DNA of 64,000 bases, from NCBI GenBank assembly GCA_022661535.1, contig JAKULF010000010.1:2604001-2668000 (forward strand), written 5' to 3'. This document shows, in pieces, positions 24,278 to 37,268 of the stretch. The position numbers were made by a program, and so were the translations under genes. The notes below the pieces were generated by a model, which saw only the letters and a program-made list of their open reading frames with translations, was not told the DNA's origin and did no database searches. The number at the start of each line of letters is the position of its first letter. Position 1 is the stretch's first letter. Origin of the DNA: Eutypa lata. Lineage: Eukaryota > Ascomycota > Sordariomycetes > Xylariales > Diatrypaceae.

Positions 24278-26593
24278 CTACGATTTCCCGCTGCGATTCG
24301 AATGATTCCGCCTACTGATCCCCGCCCGCTCTATCTCTAAACTCCCGGCCTCGACCCCGGATCCGGGACCCCTTCCCTCCTCCGCCAAACCCTCCTGGCT
24401 CCTCCTATCCGTCTTCTCACCGCTCTTTCTTCGCGCCCTGCTGCTGTTCGCGGCAGCAGTATTAGGGGAATCGCTGTCGCTTCCAGCGACAGCATCCGTA
24501 TTGTTGTCCTCTGTAGCATTCAGCGTCTCCTCTTCCTCCGAACTGCCGCCATACGAGCCACCAACGCTCTCCATCGTGAAGGGACTAGCAGTCGGGGCAT
24601 CGAGGGCACCGAGCTCCTGGGCTGTGAACCAGCGCGGCAGGACGAGGGCGCGGATCGGGATGAGCGCCAAGATGAAGACGGGGAAGCCGACGGCGGCCAC
24701 CGTCTGCGTGATGGCGAAAGTCGCGCCGAACCCGACGAGCTCGACGGCGACGAAAGCCCAGATGGCGGCGCGGCGGCGGACCCGGCGGAGCGGATGCGAT
24801 GCCGGCGTCAGCGCCCCGTCGCGGCACAGGAAGAGTATCTTGGCCGTGATCCCGTTGCCCGCGAGCGCCTGGTACCCCATGATGAAGAACAGGCCGGCCA
24901 GCACGGCCTGCGGGATCAGGTGCAGCACCACGAGCAACGGGCCCGACATGGTGCCGAGCGTCAGGAGGCCCTGCGCGAGGTTCGATACGCGCTGCTCTAC
25001 TACGTGCGTAGTCCTGATGGTGTGGTGGTGCCCCTTGGACTCGCTCGACTCGTCCGCGTCGACCTCGGCCTTGGTCACGCACAGCGACTCGGTGTGGAAG
25101 GGCGCCTGGGGGATCAGACCGTTGGGGAACGGGAGGCCGAGGAGTCCGGCCACGCCCGTGGTTAGACCTAGGAGGAAGATGTCCCAGTGGAACCCCGCCG
25201 GCTTGCGAAGGGGAAACTCCGTCCCCTGCGCGATTAGTGAAGATACTATATATGGTTAGTATACCCTGTCGAAGAGCTAGAGAGTCAATACAAAAACTTA
25301 GAAACCACTCACCATTATGATCGAAATAAAAGAGGATCGTCAGTAATATAGCAAAAGGCATTGCAATAAAGACGTCGCCAACCGAGATGTCCCAGAACTG
25401 GATGAACCACCCTCTATCGCTCGTCGGGAAGAAAGGGGCGCTAGTCGGTAGCCTCTCGAGCTCAACGCTTCTCATCCGTCCGATGTGTATGAAGCCCGTG
25501 AAGAAGATGACCGTCAGGGGCGTGCCGTAGTCCTTCAGGAAGACGCGGACAGGATGCCAGAAAAGGGGGCTCTCCCCTAGCTCGCCGCACACGTACGCGA
25601 CCATGAACACGAGCAGCGCGATCATTATGGACAGGTAGAAGGGCGACGCATCGCCGAGGATCTCGAGGACCTGGATCCCCTTCTGGAGATAGATGAAGGC
25701 GACGTAGAAGCCGAAGATATCGCAGGGGAACCGTGTGACGTACTTCAGCCAGTTACACGAATTGGTGATGGCCAAAATCCAGTGGAAGACGAGGGACCAT
25801 AGCCCGATCCAACACATGAAGGCCAGGTAGTTAGTCCCCGTAGGTGCCATGATGTCGTACACGGTGCTTTTTTCCCGCAAGGTTAAACTGGAAGGTTCTA
25901 GAAGAGGGAGGAAAAGGGGTGACTTACTAGTTGAACACGGTGATAGGTCCCGTCACGCCTACGATGACCAGAGGCTGGCATGCGAGTACCGCGAAGACGA
26001 CGGCACCGAGAACAGATGATAAGAGGATTTCATTGACGCCGTAGTGCATGTTGGTCTTGGTGAACATATCAAGAGAGAAAGCCAGAGCGGGCAAGATGCT
26101 GTCGGCAGGTACTGTCAGTATTCACACCGTGCAACCAAGTGAGCCACGAGCAAGTCCTGCCTGCGAATAGCAGCAGCAGAACCCCAGCTGACTACCTCCT
26201 AGTCATACGGGCGGGGCAGAGAAGCGTGGAGGTTCAAAGGCAAACCCATGCGAGAATGAGAGAGAGAGCATGAGGGAAAGCGTGAGAGGGAGAGAGAAGG
26301 AAGGCGACCAAGAAAATCCATCCATACTTTGCGAAATACATGTAGATGGTAGCGGGCACGACGCGGTAATCCCAGGCATCGCGCCAATCGCTCCAGTAAT
26401 ACGGCGCCCGGCGGCGGACATCTTTGACCATGCCTCGGAAGAGATGGATCTTCCACCATTTATCTCTGCCGCTGCTACGATACGACGGAACACTCCTACC
26501 CCCGCCCCCGCCCCCGCCCCCGACTCCGGAGTCGGAGTCGGGATCGGAGCCGCCGGGGCCGTGACTTAGGTCCGGGTTATGAGCCATCCTCAT
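24278..26593 (-). CDS. bor1: SLC4/Bor1-type anion (borate/bicarbonate) transporter
   Basis: Exons in order of reading are 26593-26328, 26098-25928, 25866-25313 and 25245-24278. All are GT-AG and in frame, giving 652 aa. Intron 3 has a clear TACTAAC branch site. After a Gly-rich polar N-terminus comes the family block RRAPYYWSDWRDAWDYRVVP. The membrane domain follows, including NILPALAFSLDMF, PLVIVGVTGPITVFN across intron 2, CWIGLWSLVFHWILAITNSC, and GLLGLPFPNGLIPQAPFHTE in the last exon. These are hallmarks of the HCO3-transporter (SLC4) fold in the fungal Bor1 branch, which exports borate at the plasma membrane. The C-terminal about 100 residues are acidic then basic and disordered. The first ATG after an in-frame stop is 26593; the ATG at 26587 has a better context and would remove two residues. 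Parts of exons 3 and 4 are very GC-rich. Confidence 0.9.
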
Positions 26594-28375
26594 CGCCGGG
26601 TCTCGGTGTATCCACCAATACGGAATGCTGGTACACCAATGTCTCAAACGCTCCTACTGAATTGTTAGTTCGTTCAGCGTTGGTGAATTTTTGTTTTTCT
26701 TCAAGGAAACACTGGTATTTTTTGATCAGACGGGACGACGTTCTAATTGGCCGCCGTCCTAATGAGAGAAGAAAAGAACGAAGAAGAAAAAGGATAGCTA
26801 TGACGAAATTAGAGTCTAGTACTAACTAGTCTGAGTCCGAACTAGACTTAAACAAAAGAGGAGCAACGGACCTGGAATACTGGGTAGGTAAGATCTTGAC
26901 AACTACCGAACGAACTCTTTTTTATTAGCAATCAAGCAATGGAGAGGGAGGGAAATATCGACAGAGCCTACGTAATTATAGTCGCTAGTACCTATTTATT
27001 GAATTTTTCCGATTCGACAAAACATGCCCTTTTATCTCCTCCGACGCGGCAAACTTCTCAGTCTAGCGCTAGTTAGCAAGTGGAGCAGATCAACCCCATG
27101 GTCAAGAAATACCTATGCATATACATACTAACTATGACGGCCCCTTTCTAGACAGAGGGGGGGCGCTTTCCCCACAAGTCGATTGTGGGCAACAGAGACT
27201 AACCGCATATATACAGCTGCAGGCTGACCGCAGCGTGCATAGATCTTGTACAATATTGTACTACGAATGGCTGCTTAATAATGGTGGCACTAAAGAGATG
27301 TCTGGGGTTGGGGGGGGGCAGCTCGGGGGGAAGGGATATAACATCAAGGTTGCGGAGCATCCGGCATCATAGTGGCTGTTTACCCAGTCTACCCAGCCCG
27401 CTTACTTTGTGGTGGCAAGCAAGACTCACCTTGACTTGGTTGGCAAGTGGGTATACTTCGTATGCCGGGGTCACTAGTTGTCGGCTTTCCTCTCTTTGAT
27501 GAGTCGGTGTGAATCAACTCGTTCTAATGCATATAGCTAGAAAAGAAAAGGCCACAGTTAATGCATATTTGCAGAGTTTCTCTTGAACGACATCTCAGAA
27601 GTATGGTGAGATGAGAATAAAGTTATATGGAATACCTCGTCGGGTTTATTACATATAGACAAAGACTAAGAGAGATGTGATAAAAGTAGCCTCAAAGAGA
27701 CCTCGAAACCTAGTGTCTACAACCACGGGCAATGTAATAAATAAGGTAAATATAGAGCTTCATTATAATAGTAGTTTATAGTCATTACATTATTTAGTCC
27801 ACTCTATGTATAAGAGAGAAAATGTACCAACACCGACCAAGTAATACCATCTCCCATACCTCATAAGTCATAATCATACCGATACCTGTATTTTGTCTCA
27901 TCGCCATGTATACATGTGTCGTAATATTGTCCAATCCGTAAACATGCCCCCAATACATAAAATCCTCATACCACGCTTCTCATTTTTACATCTCTTCTCA
28001 TGTCGGTCATAATATTCATGCAAGCAAACCCTCTTCCGGTCATACTCTACTCCCACCTCCTCCACTCATTCAAGAGCCTCTCCGCTTCCTGAGCAGTCCT
28101 TTCGGGGCCGATGTAGGAACGCTGTCTATCAAGCGCCGCAATCTTAGCACTATATATAATATCTAGAATTAGCTACCCTTCTTTCTTTATAGACCAACGG
28201 CTAAGCGATATCTTGGGAGTCCTATCGGAAGTCGTGTGTAAGAAAAGGAGTGTAACCCCTTATTAACAGGAATAATACCAATTGGGGAGTGGAAGCCATC
28301 CCCGAAGCGTTCGAAGAAGGAAGTGTAAGGAGAAGAAGATATTGCAAATGACTTCAACAGGAAAAAGGTTACCTA
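26594..28375. other. intergenic region between bor1 and a disordered-protein gene
   Basis: About 1.8 kb of AT-leaning DNA contains the upstream region of bor1 and the 3' flank of the next minus-strand gene. I see no open frame, RNA gene or repeat worth naming. Confidence 0.6.
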
Positions 28376-31350
28376 CTAGTACTCTTGCTCGCGGTCCCTG
28401 CGCTCGCAAACCCTGCTCTTGAGGTATCCCAGATCCCTCCTACGCACGGCCTTGTTAAAAACGTCGTGCATACGCTCCGACCATAGCTGGCACGCGGCAA
28501 GGGCCAGACGCTGGGGGCGGTAGTGAAAGTCACCAGCGACAGAGGGACCGTTGCTATTTCCACTGCTATACCCATCCTGCTGCTGCTGCTGCTGCTGCCG
28601 ATTATTGTCGGAAGGCAAAGCCGGCGCAACAACCTCCTTGAAGCACGCCTCGCAGACCGTGAACTCGGGAATCGACCGCATGACATACCACCAGGCGTCG
28701 CGGACGGGCACCTCACGCCGACACTCGGGCGCGGCGGCGAGCGCGCCGACGCGGTCCGCGAGGTCCTGGATGTCCGGGGAGCAGCGGGCCTCGAGCGCCG
28801 CGTCGGACACGTTCGAGAAGGCGCCCAGGTACTGGACGAAGCGCTCGCGGGAGTTGCCGCTCGCCTCCTCCGCCGGCGACGAGTGGGGGTGCAGGGCGCA
28901 GACGTTGAGGGAGGGCTCGGAGTCGAGCGGGACGAAGACGCCCGTGAGGTTGGGGAGGACCGTCTCGACGAGGCGGGCGCACGTGCCGCAGGCGGCGAAC
29001 CCCGGGACGGGGCGCGCCCCCGCCCCCGGGTCCCGGATCGAGTACCAGGCCCGGTAGACCTCGCGCAGCCCGGAGCACTCCTGCTGGTCCTGGGCGCGGG
29101 CGCGCTCGAGCACGGCCCGGACGCTGTGGAACAGGGACAGGTCGGCGTGCGAGTACGTCAGGGTCCGCAGCCAGGCGAGCTGCAACCAGGGCGAGCGCCC
29201 GAAGTCGCAGGCGAGGGGGCGATCGGAGGGTCGGAACGGCGCCGGCACGAGGGCATGCGCGAACCGCGCCCCCGGGCCCCGGGAAAACGCCCGCTCGTAG
29301 CACGTCGGGCACACGTTGAAGTTGTCGCACCGCGGGAACGTCAGCCAATCTACATGGCCGGCCTCTGCGCGCGAGCGCGGGCAGACTGGGATGGAGGGGA
29401 GACCGTCGCGCGTCGTTGTTGCTGTTGTTGTTGTTGTTGTCATTGTCCTTGTGTCGTTCCCGTTCTCGGTTGTGTACCGTCTAGACGAGGGGGTTTGGGC
29501 GATTGGCCTGCTGCCATTACTGCTGCTGCTACTGCTGCCGCCATTGGCATTGCCGTTAGAGAATATGCCGTTTTGGTGTGGCGGTGGTGGCGGCGGCAAA
29601 GGTTCACTTCTCGGCGGTGGCGGCGGCGGCGGCAGGGCGTGTCTCGAGGAACTAGATGATACAGTCGACGTTGAAGAACGTTCTGATCTGAATTCCGATT
29701 TGGGAAGTGGGGGAAGAGTAGACTTGCGGCGCTCGGTGGGCGTGCCGGACTCCGTTGCTGCGGACGTAGCCGCCGCGATCACTGCTGGAATGACTACGGA
29801 TGCGGCGCTACTGAAGGCAGACCGAGCAGTCGAAGCGCGGGAGAGGGGCCGCTCTGGGCGATCCTCGTCACTGGATGACTTGGATTCTCTTGGGAAAGTA
29901 GAGCTGCGGGGATGAGAAGAGCTGTATTCGTAGAGTGAGCCTTGAGACCCACGCACAGTCGGGTCTGGCGAGGGCAGTTGCGACTTGCGCCTGCTACTCT
30001 TCGACCTCGTTTCAACGGGAGTTTCTAGATGGTCGGACCTGCCATCCCGGACGAACGACTTCCTCCGGCGCCGGGATTCTTCATGTTGTCGCCGCCGCCG
30101 TGAATCGTCCTCACTGGAGTCGTAGGGTGGCGAGTTTCGCTGATCTCTATAATGAGATGGTCGCTGTGAGACGGATTCTCGTTCTGGCCGACCGTAAGAT
30201 CGTGATGAATCTTTACGATCAACCCTTGTCGGGCGAGTCTCATTCTCCCGGCGTGTCCTGTCATAGCTTTCTTTCGGAGCTCTTTTCGTCTGTGCAGAGA
30301 GATCGAGCGTAGACTGCCTCTTTTCAAAGGTCGGACTAGCTGAATGAGTAGATTTGTGCCTATTCTCCTTATGTCTGCCATCTTTTGATTCGTAGGCGCT
30401 GCGCTGGTCATTAGAATAAGCGGGACGATTACGACTCTGGGAGTTGGGGTTGGATCCACCACCATCCCAATAAGCACGGTCTTTCCCTCTAGTGGAATGC
30501 TTGATCACGTCCGGCGACAACAAAGACTCCGCTTGCGATCGAGCGCTCTCCTTTGGCGAGAAATAGTCATTTCCAGTCTGTTCTAGCCCTGTCGCGGACT
30601 TTGTTTTTCTAGATTCCCGCGGTCGCGCGTCGACGGCGCCACTGTCTGTCACGATAGCAGGCAGATCATCCAATTTGCTGCGGCGTCTGTCGCGCGCCGG
30701 TCGCACATCGTGCTTCTTATCCGACGACTCTCTCGCATGGACGCCGTCTGAAGAAGCATGAACATCGTACTTGCGGCCCGTGTTAGCCTCGTACGTTTCG
30801 GTCCGACGCTCTCTCGACTTAGGCCGCCGTCGGGATGGGGATCTCTTTTGCGCCCCCACTGCTGAGTCGTCTGATGATGAATCAGAAGAACTAGGTAAGA
30901 GCACGAACCGTCGCTCGGGGTTGTGCTCGTGTACCTCGATGAAGATGGGTGATTGTTCGATAATACCCCGGTTCGGGGGTTCCTCGTCGGGAACGGTCGA
31001 GGCCAGAGAGCCGAACTCTTTCGCAAGTGACTCGACCTCGTCCTCGACGCTTGGGGGCGGGAGTGGGCGGCGCGACCTTCCTACAACGACGAACGGCAAC
31101 CTCCTCGGGGCGGTTGGATCGACATACGAGGAGGAATGCGCGGGGGATTGTGGGTTATAACTATCAAAAGTCGTTATTTAGTAAATGGTCCTCTCATTGC
31201 CTTGTACCGATAATGGTGAAGATGGCTTCAACAAGCAGCTTACACATTAGGTTCCGGACTCCTTGCCCGGGTGTTTTGCCAATATCCATTCTTCAGGAAA
31301 GAATCGACATCTAGGCCTTGGCTCATATTCGCGCCGGTTTTAAATGCCAT
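28376..31350 (-). CDS. large disordered protein with Cys-rich C-terminal domain, fungal family of unknown function
   Basis: Exons read 31350-31244 and 31160-28376, giving 963 aa. The long exon alone has no suitable ATG at its 5' end. A GTAAGC donor at 31243 and a TAG acceptor ending at 31161 join it in frame to a short upstream exon (MAFKTGANMSQGLDVDS...). A second in-frame ATG at 31326 is an alternative start. Residues to about 620 are disordered, Ser/Arg/Lys-rich with proline runs. From about 626 a conserved globular part begins SIPVCPRSRAEAGHVDWLTF, then CDNFNVCPTCYERAF. Further Cys pairs (CGTCARLVE; FTVCEACFKEV) suggest metal binding. I recognise the C-terminal block as a recurring Pezizomycotina family sometimes labelled Ser/Arg-related nuclear matrix protein; no function is established. 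A CAG repeat near 28578-28598 encodes Gln. The conserved region is very GC-rich, which creates long spurious frames on the other strand. Confidence 0.8.
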
Positions 31351-34300
31351 GAAGAGGACTCTAGTTAGAATATTGAAGCTGGTCGATCGGTGGGGATATC
31401 AGAAGTGCGCTCTCCAGTGCCCGTTTCACAGCCTCACAGGGCACTTCTCACAGATCTTCACCAATTTAGTTCACCACTTCGGTAAATAACAATAACTATA
31501 GGGCGACACCGGCAAAATAGAAAGGGAATCTGTTCGATTATAAGTGAAGGACTAGAACAACTAAAGACTTTCTAGAAAACCAGTTTGCGGTTCGAAGAAG
31601 GGTCCTGCTGCCCACAGTTACGTAGGTAGTATTCGGTGGAGACGATAGCAGAGCCTCGCTTTAACCTGGAATGAGTTCTTTGGATACGAGAGAGGTCAAG
31701 GTTGTTTAGCAGGCCTGGCAAGTTATGGGGGGGCAGTGCGTTTAATAAGCTGAGAGATCTCACTCACGGTGGGGCCGGCCGGCTTTCTGACCTTAGGTAA
31801 ATCATTAGGTAGGAGGCACACACATTCTCTCTCTCACACTCACACACACAACAAAGAGGCTCAAGCCAAGGTAAAGAAAGACGCGCCGCTCCGACGTAAT
31901 GTTTCACTAACTTATGCCCAATTGGGTGTTGCCGCACAGCATTCAATTTTATGTAACAGATTTAACGGGACACAAAATAGTCAGTCGGTCATCTCTCACT
32001 GCGCTGACGGCCGGTTGCGACGGCGACCGCCAAGCCACATGGATTCAAGGGCACGAAGCCTTCTCTTTCTTGCTCTTGGGTGCACATAATAATAACTAAA
32101 GCTAAAGATGCTACAGTAAGATGGTGGGTTGAAGGTGGGGACCGATCGAGACAAGGGGTATTGTAAACTAATCGTTGCCGAACCGAGTTAGCATTGCCCC
32201 TCATTAGCCTACTTCTCATGTAAGTAATTGCAGCAGTTCCAGAGATGTGTTGCCGTGTTCGTGGGTTATACATATCCACACTGCCACACCTACCCTATCA
32301 GATTTCATTTGAAGCATCACTCGTGTGAGGACGATGGTGAGGTTACTCTCCCTTGAACATGCGATCAGGTTTGCCTCCTTTTTGCCCTTCTTTTCCCCCT
32401 TTATTGTATTCACTTTCTTGTGATGCCGTGGCCGCCTGGAGACTGTATCCGAACACTCGTCGGGCGAAGTGTGGACCTTCAATGTGTAAAGGACAACACC
32501 AGCAGCAAGCACCGATGGCCCCCATCTCATGCCGATGCCCACCACTCCAGCAACCATCAGCTCACCACCGTGCCCTTGGCATTGGTTAAAGGGCACAAAT
32601 CGGGGTTGGACAACATGCGGAAACGCACCTTTCTGGATTCATCAGTTATCAAGCGATTGTTTGTCCTAAGTTAAAATACTGTGTGCGCGTTCGACGTATC
32701 CTACCCGCCTAAGAGGCGATCAACGCTGTCGAAAGAGCGGTGGGCCGCAGCAGTGTGTATGGAATCCAAGCCGCATACGACACTATCATGTATGTGATCG
32801 ATGTTGCCTATTTTTTCATCGTTGGTGGTATATGAGACTCCTTCTAATGTAGGGGACAGGGTCAGATAAAGCAGTTATCCACTGTTCTTCGAAAAATGCT
32901 GTTGCCGGCTTAAAGCTAAACGTATTATGCATATGCGGCTAGCTGCGATGCCTTGGCATTGTAAGCGATGATCTTGAGACCATTAGGGCTATTAGGTAAT
33001 CAGGGATCCTATGCCGTATAGACATCTCATGATACGTCCTTGAATGATAGCTTGTGTTAGTTGAATCCAATTTTGGATAGCTCACGTTTATCGAAGAGCA
33101 GCCGCTAGCATGGCAAGGTGATACAGGTACGACAGCTTCTGCATAAGATACGCAACGCCCTGTTCTGGTGCTCTGTGTTGCTACCCAAAGTCTCACAGCT
33201 TTGAAGATCCATCCATCAAAGCTTCGGATGTGTTCCTAGGATCAGCAGTGCATAGTAGGAAATCCGTATCAACGTCAGTCCAAGTGTTGCTGTAGAATGA
33301 CCATACGAACCACTACGGAGCTCCACTAAGGTCGGAACAGCTTCGCCAGCGGGAGCGTCGGACGGTCCCCGCTGCTGCTGGGGTCTGCGTACTGATCGCC
33401 ATGCAAGATTGGGATGGCACGATAACGGTGCTGAACTGTCAAGATATACCAAAATCTCGGCTTGCATATTAATATCACAGTGGCGCTCCAATGCAACCAC
33501 GGGGGAAGCAGACGCCCATAGATTCTCAGGGTCTCGGATGCGTCCTTGAGATCGTCAGCCCACGTTTATCAGGCATGCCTTGCGGCATACCCGTCTCGGG
33601 AGGCTTTCACAACCCAAGCTTCCACAGCGCCGGGACGGCCCTGAGGGCGTTCCACCTCCACTAGGTCTCGGCGATGAAAAGTCTCCGCGACCACGTTGCT
33701 TTATTCCCTTCTCCCAATGGGAATATCATCCGCGGCAATGAAGTCGTCGATCAAAGACTTGGATTATCAACTTACTTGCAGGCACCAGAGCGCCAACGCA
33801 AGCTTGCCAAGTCCATCCCATCTTTGGAGATTTACTCCCTCCAATGAAGAAGTGTCTTTTGAATCTAGCTATAGACCTACCCTTGTATTATGCGAGGTTT
33901 AAGATCTCCGCGAGGAATGGCTTGAAAGCTAATTGATGGATAATCAATGTGATTAACGACCGAAGGTACGAGCTTGCTCCTAAACTAAAGTCTAGGAGTT
34001 AACTCTAAATAAATTAATTGCATATTCTGGCCGTGAAAAGTACGGCTAGTAAACAGATATATCTATGCTGTGCGTGTAGTGACAGCCATTAGACTAGTCT
34101 AGATTTCCATCCGCATTTGCGAAGAATGAATGCGCGTCAGACGTTCGTCAACCAGCATGAAGTTCAGCCATGCTCATTACTCATCTGAAGGACAGTGTCA
34201 GGGGTGTCTTCAAAAGGCATCTATCTAGTGACGAGTTGTAGAAGTACCCACATAGCAAGCCACTCCGAGATACAGACTAATAGGAAGTGTACGGTTGTAT

Positions 34301-35779
34301 CCCGGTGCTCCTCTTCGGTGTACACAGCGATGGGGGCGCGAGATCGAATTTCAGACACATCGTTTGCATATAGTGAGTGCCGCGGACCACCTTGACAGAA
34401 TTTCAGGGGGGATCTCCGATAACCAGGTGCCAGCGAAGCCTAGCTGACTAGGGACGCCTCATCTGTACCGCGCTGCAGTGTTTGTCTTCAATTCAAACAT
34501 ACACGAGACTGTCTGCGTAGTAGGAGGCAGCCGTAGCAAACACGTCTGTGCTAAGATGGCCACGAAGACTCAGGACACACGAGACCTCCGAGTTAGACGC
34601 TAACTCCTCGCTTCGCAAAGTCTTGCTGCTTTGCTAGTACCATCCGATCTTGTTCCTAGCAGAGATGCCTTGTTAATATGACAAACGTAGCCGGCTCGTC
34701 GTCACTTAATCTGCAATCGTCTCAAAACGCCGAAACGCGGCAACCGAGTTAGGGTGGTCTGCTCAGCAGAGCAGCCTAACGACCTCGTAATCCAAAGTCC
34801 AATGGCAGGTGATGACATCCAATGACTAGAACATCATTCCCCACACACACACTAGCACTGAGCTCTGAGCTCTAGGCGCCGGAGAAGCATAAACTGTCGA
34901 GAGTCGACAGATCATGGAAACTACAGAAGCGGGTCAGAGGGAGACATTTCCAAGAGAATCTACCCGGAGCATCTGGAATGACTTGGCACCTGCTGTAGAA
35001 CCGGTCAAGTGTGTAGCTGCGAGGTGCCAGAGGCCGGTGGTCACAACAGGCAACAGAAACGCCCGAGACAGCCGTGGTTCGCAGGTTAGCCGGACGATTC
35101 TGAAGGAAAGCAGGCGGTGAGTACCGAGACAGCCATCCACAGAATACATATAGCGGTAGCATAAGTATAGGCTAGAGATGAATAAATATCCCGTCGTCCT
35201 ACGAAGCCGCCGGTCCCTTTAGACCTATTGTTATCTAGCTTCTTAGACACGTCGTACTGTTGAGAACGTTCGGAGTTCTTACTACAGAAACATACAACAG
35301 AAATAAGTTCCCAGAGAGTCTGGTATGCCCATGATTTCCAGTGACTAACGAAAATATACCATACTGTATTGAAGCTGGATAAAGGAAAGGAGAGAAAAAG
35401 TGTGGGAATATTTTATTGCGAGAAAAGGGGGAACTGGGAATTATTCCACCACTACTAGATCCGAACATGTGTTAATATAGATCAGCTGCTTAGTCACGCA
35501 GTTACTTCAATCTTACACTTGCATGACTACCTAGTTATTCAAAATATTATATGAATCTACAGTTAGATTAGTGAATGGCGAATTACTTCTTATATATTTG
35601 AATTATCCGTAGAACTAGTCGTGATGTACCATTGTTTAGGTTACAGCCCATGCCTATATAGAGAAGGCGAGCCGTCCGGAACGCGGTCAAAAGGAGTCTT
35701 CGGAGGTACATGATGTGAGTGTTAAGAAGTCTATTTCGTAGAAACCTTCCAAGTATTATATCGGGATAGTCGTCTAGTA
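31351..35779. other. 4.4-kb intergenic region
   Basis: No supported gene is present. There is a CA-rich tract near 31825-31855 and many short open frames without recognisable domains. The stretch near 33200-33900 is somewhat richer in GC and open frames, but I could not assign it. Confidence 0.55.
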
Positions 35780-36274
35780 TTAGCCAACAAGATACTCCTC
35801 GATATCTTTATCTTCCTCATCTTCCTGCAGCTTTCGCAACCTCTCCTCTTCCGCATCCAGCAGCTTCTTGATCACGTGTCTCTGTCGCCGGCGGGCCTTC
35901 TTCCCCCAATCCGCGGCGGTCGTCTGCGTCTGCGACTGCGTGCCGCCGGCCTCGGCTTCGTCATCACTGTCTTCGGGTATGTCTATCTTCCCGCGTAGCT
36001 GGTTGGGGCTTATCTCGGCGGCGGCGGCCTCCGCAGCAGCTGCCTTCTGCTCTTCCTTCTCGAGTTGCTTCACCTGGTGTTTCGCGGCCATGTTGAGCAC
36101 GTAGGGCCGCAGTAGGCAGTACGCGCCGACGATGGCGACGAGGCGGATCCACTGCTTCGGGGTCATCTCCTTAAAAGATCCGCCGAGGTTGGTGGTAGCT
36201 CGGCTGTAGACGAGTTCGGCTAACTGGGCAACCGAGTCGAACAAGTGTTCGACAAGTCCTTGTAGCTCGTCCAT
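35780..36274 (-). CDS. pga2: PGA2-family protein trafficking factor
   Basis: This is a single exon of 164 aa starting at the first ATG (36274); the frame extends upstream but without an ATG. A short N-terminal amphipathic part is followed by FKEMTPKQWIRLVAIVGAYC and LLRPYVLNMAAKHQVKQLEK, the signature membrane segment of the PGA2 family. Then come an Ala/Glu-rich linker, an acidic patch (DIPEDSDDEAEAGG) and a basic, coiled C-terminus ending DKDIEEYLVG, also typical. In yeast Pga2 is an ER/nuclear-envelope protein needed for maturation of Gas1 and alkaline phosphatase. It lies head-to-head with the CENP-S gene, 525 bp apart. Confidence 0.82.
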   Translation of the reverse strand: MDELQGLVEHLFDSVAQLAELVYSRATTNLGGSFKEMTPKQWIRLVAIVGAYCLLRPYVLNMAAKHQVKQLEKEEQKAAAAEAAAAEISPNQLRGKIDIPEDSDDEAEAGGTQSQTQTTAADWGKKARRRQRHVIKKLLDAEEERLRKLQEDEEDKDIEEYLVG

Positions 36275-36799
36275 TGTCGGGGGATTCGTATGTATGTAGG
36301 TAGCGATAAGAGAAAGTACGATGTGGGTTTCGGAGAGTTCGTCGTCTTGCAATTGTAGAAGATGTGCGTGAGCTTTATAGATCACTAGCTACCTGTTAGC
36401 GAGCTAAAGGAGATAGGATGTAAAGTTTGGAAAGGAAATTGGAAGTCTTTTACCTCTTGAGCTAGATAAACTTTGAACTTTGGGAGTTTATAAGGTGGAA
36501 AATACCTTTTGTAGCGCGATAAATCGGCCTGGCCTGCTGGTAGGTATCGCAAAAATGTTTCAAGGGTCTGTCAATTGCCGCACCTTTTTTTAGGTTTAGT
36601 AAATGCTTGTCGTACAGTCCCACTTTAAGTTGCGACACGCTCGACGCGTCTGAGCGTATCTAATCTACATACCTATTATCATGGTAGTAACATCCTATTA
36701 ACCATACCTAGGCATCTTGAAAAAGCACATAAAATTAGAGCTACCTATCTAAGTATTCATCTTTGGTGTGATATTTGATCTCAGAATATCACAGCAGTC
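36275..36799. promoter_or_regulatory. shared upstream region of pga2 (-) and mhf1 (+)
   Basis: 525 bp separate the two divergent start codons, so both promoters must lie here or overlap the genes. The DNA is AT-rich. No canonical regulatory site was assigned. Confidence 0.5.
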
Positions 36800-37268
36800 A
36801 TGGCGAAGGATGCTAGTGATGATGTCCGAGAGGTTGGTGATATTCCATTCTCACTATAACTACTTGCAGGACTCTCTGCTGACGTGCATTTTATTTAGCA
36901 ATTGAAGGCAGCCTTATGGTTTGCTGTAGGAAAGATTGTGGATGAGGAGAATCTACGGAGGAATAGGAACGCTACACCTCAATTCATCGGAGCGCTGACA
37001 GAAACCGTCTGGACCCAGATCGGTATGAAATCCCCTTTTCATCAGAGCTCTTCAACGTGCGGGCTCCAATGAACTGAATGGGACTAACCTTGGTCTAGAG
37101 AATGTGGCATTGGATTTAGAGAACTTCAGTCGCCATGCTGGACGGACGACAATTACCACAGATGATGTTTTGCTGCTTGCCAGACGAAACCAGGATCTTT
37201 ATGCTATCATCAAGGAATCCGTGGATCTGCAAAAAGCAGCAAAGGCAAAGGCTAAGTCGAGGCATTAG
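36800..37268 (+). CDS. mhf1: CENP-S / MHF1 histone-fold protein
   Basis: Exons are 36800-36832, 36899-37022 and 37099-37268, giving 108 aa. The introns (66 and 76 nt) are GT-AG; the first donor is the less common GTTGGT. The spliced protein begins MAKDASDDVRE and continues QLKAALWFAVGKIVDEENLR, then FIGALTETVWTQIENVALDL, NFSRHAGRTTITTDDVLLLA and RRNQDLYAIIKESVDLQKAA. This is the complete histone fold of the CENP-S/MHF1 family at normal length, with a Lys-rich tail. CENP-S pairs with CENP-X; the complex works at kinetochores and with the Fanconi-type helicase FANCM/Mph1/Fml1 in DNA repair. Each exon is small, so the gene is easily missed by plain open-frame scanning. Identity is strong; the exact first donor is the least certain point. 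Confidence 0.88.

Noticed and set aside
24501..25259. Long plus-strand frame opposite bor1
   Set aside because: It is antisense to conserved transporter exon 4; high GC content removes stops on the other strand.
28523..29659. 378-codon plus-strand frame
   Set aside because: It is opposite the conserved GC-rich domain of the minus-strand gene; Arg/Gly-rich shadow composition with no domain.
33216..33500. Minus-strand frame in the 31.3-35.8 kb gap considered as a HET-type relic
   Set aside because: No conserved HET motif could be identified in any frame; the resemblance was only compositional.
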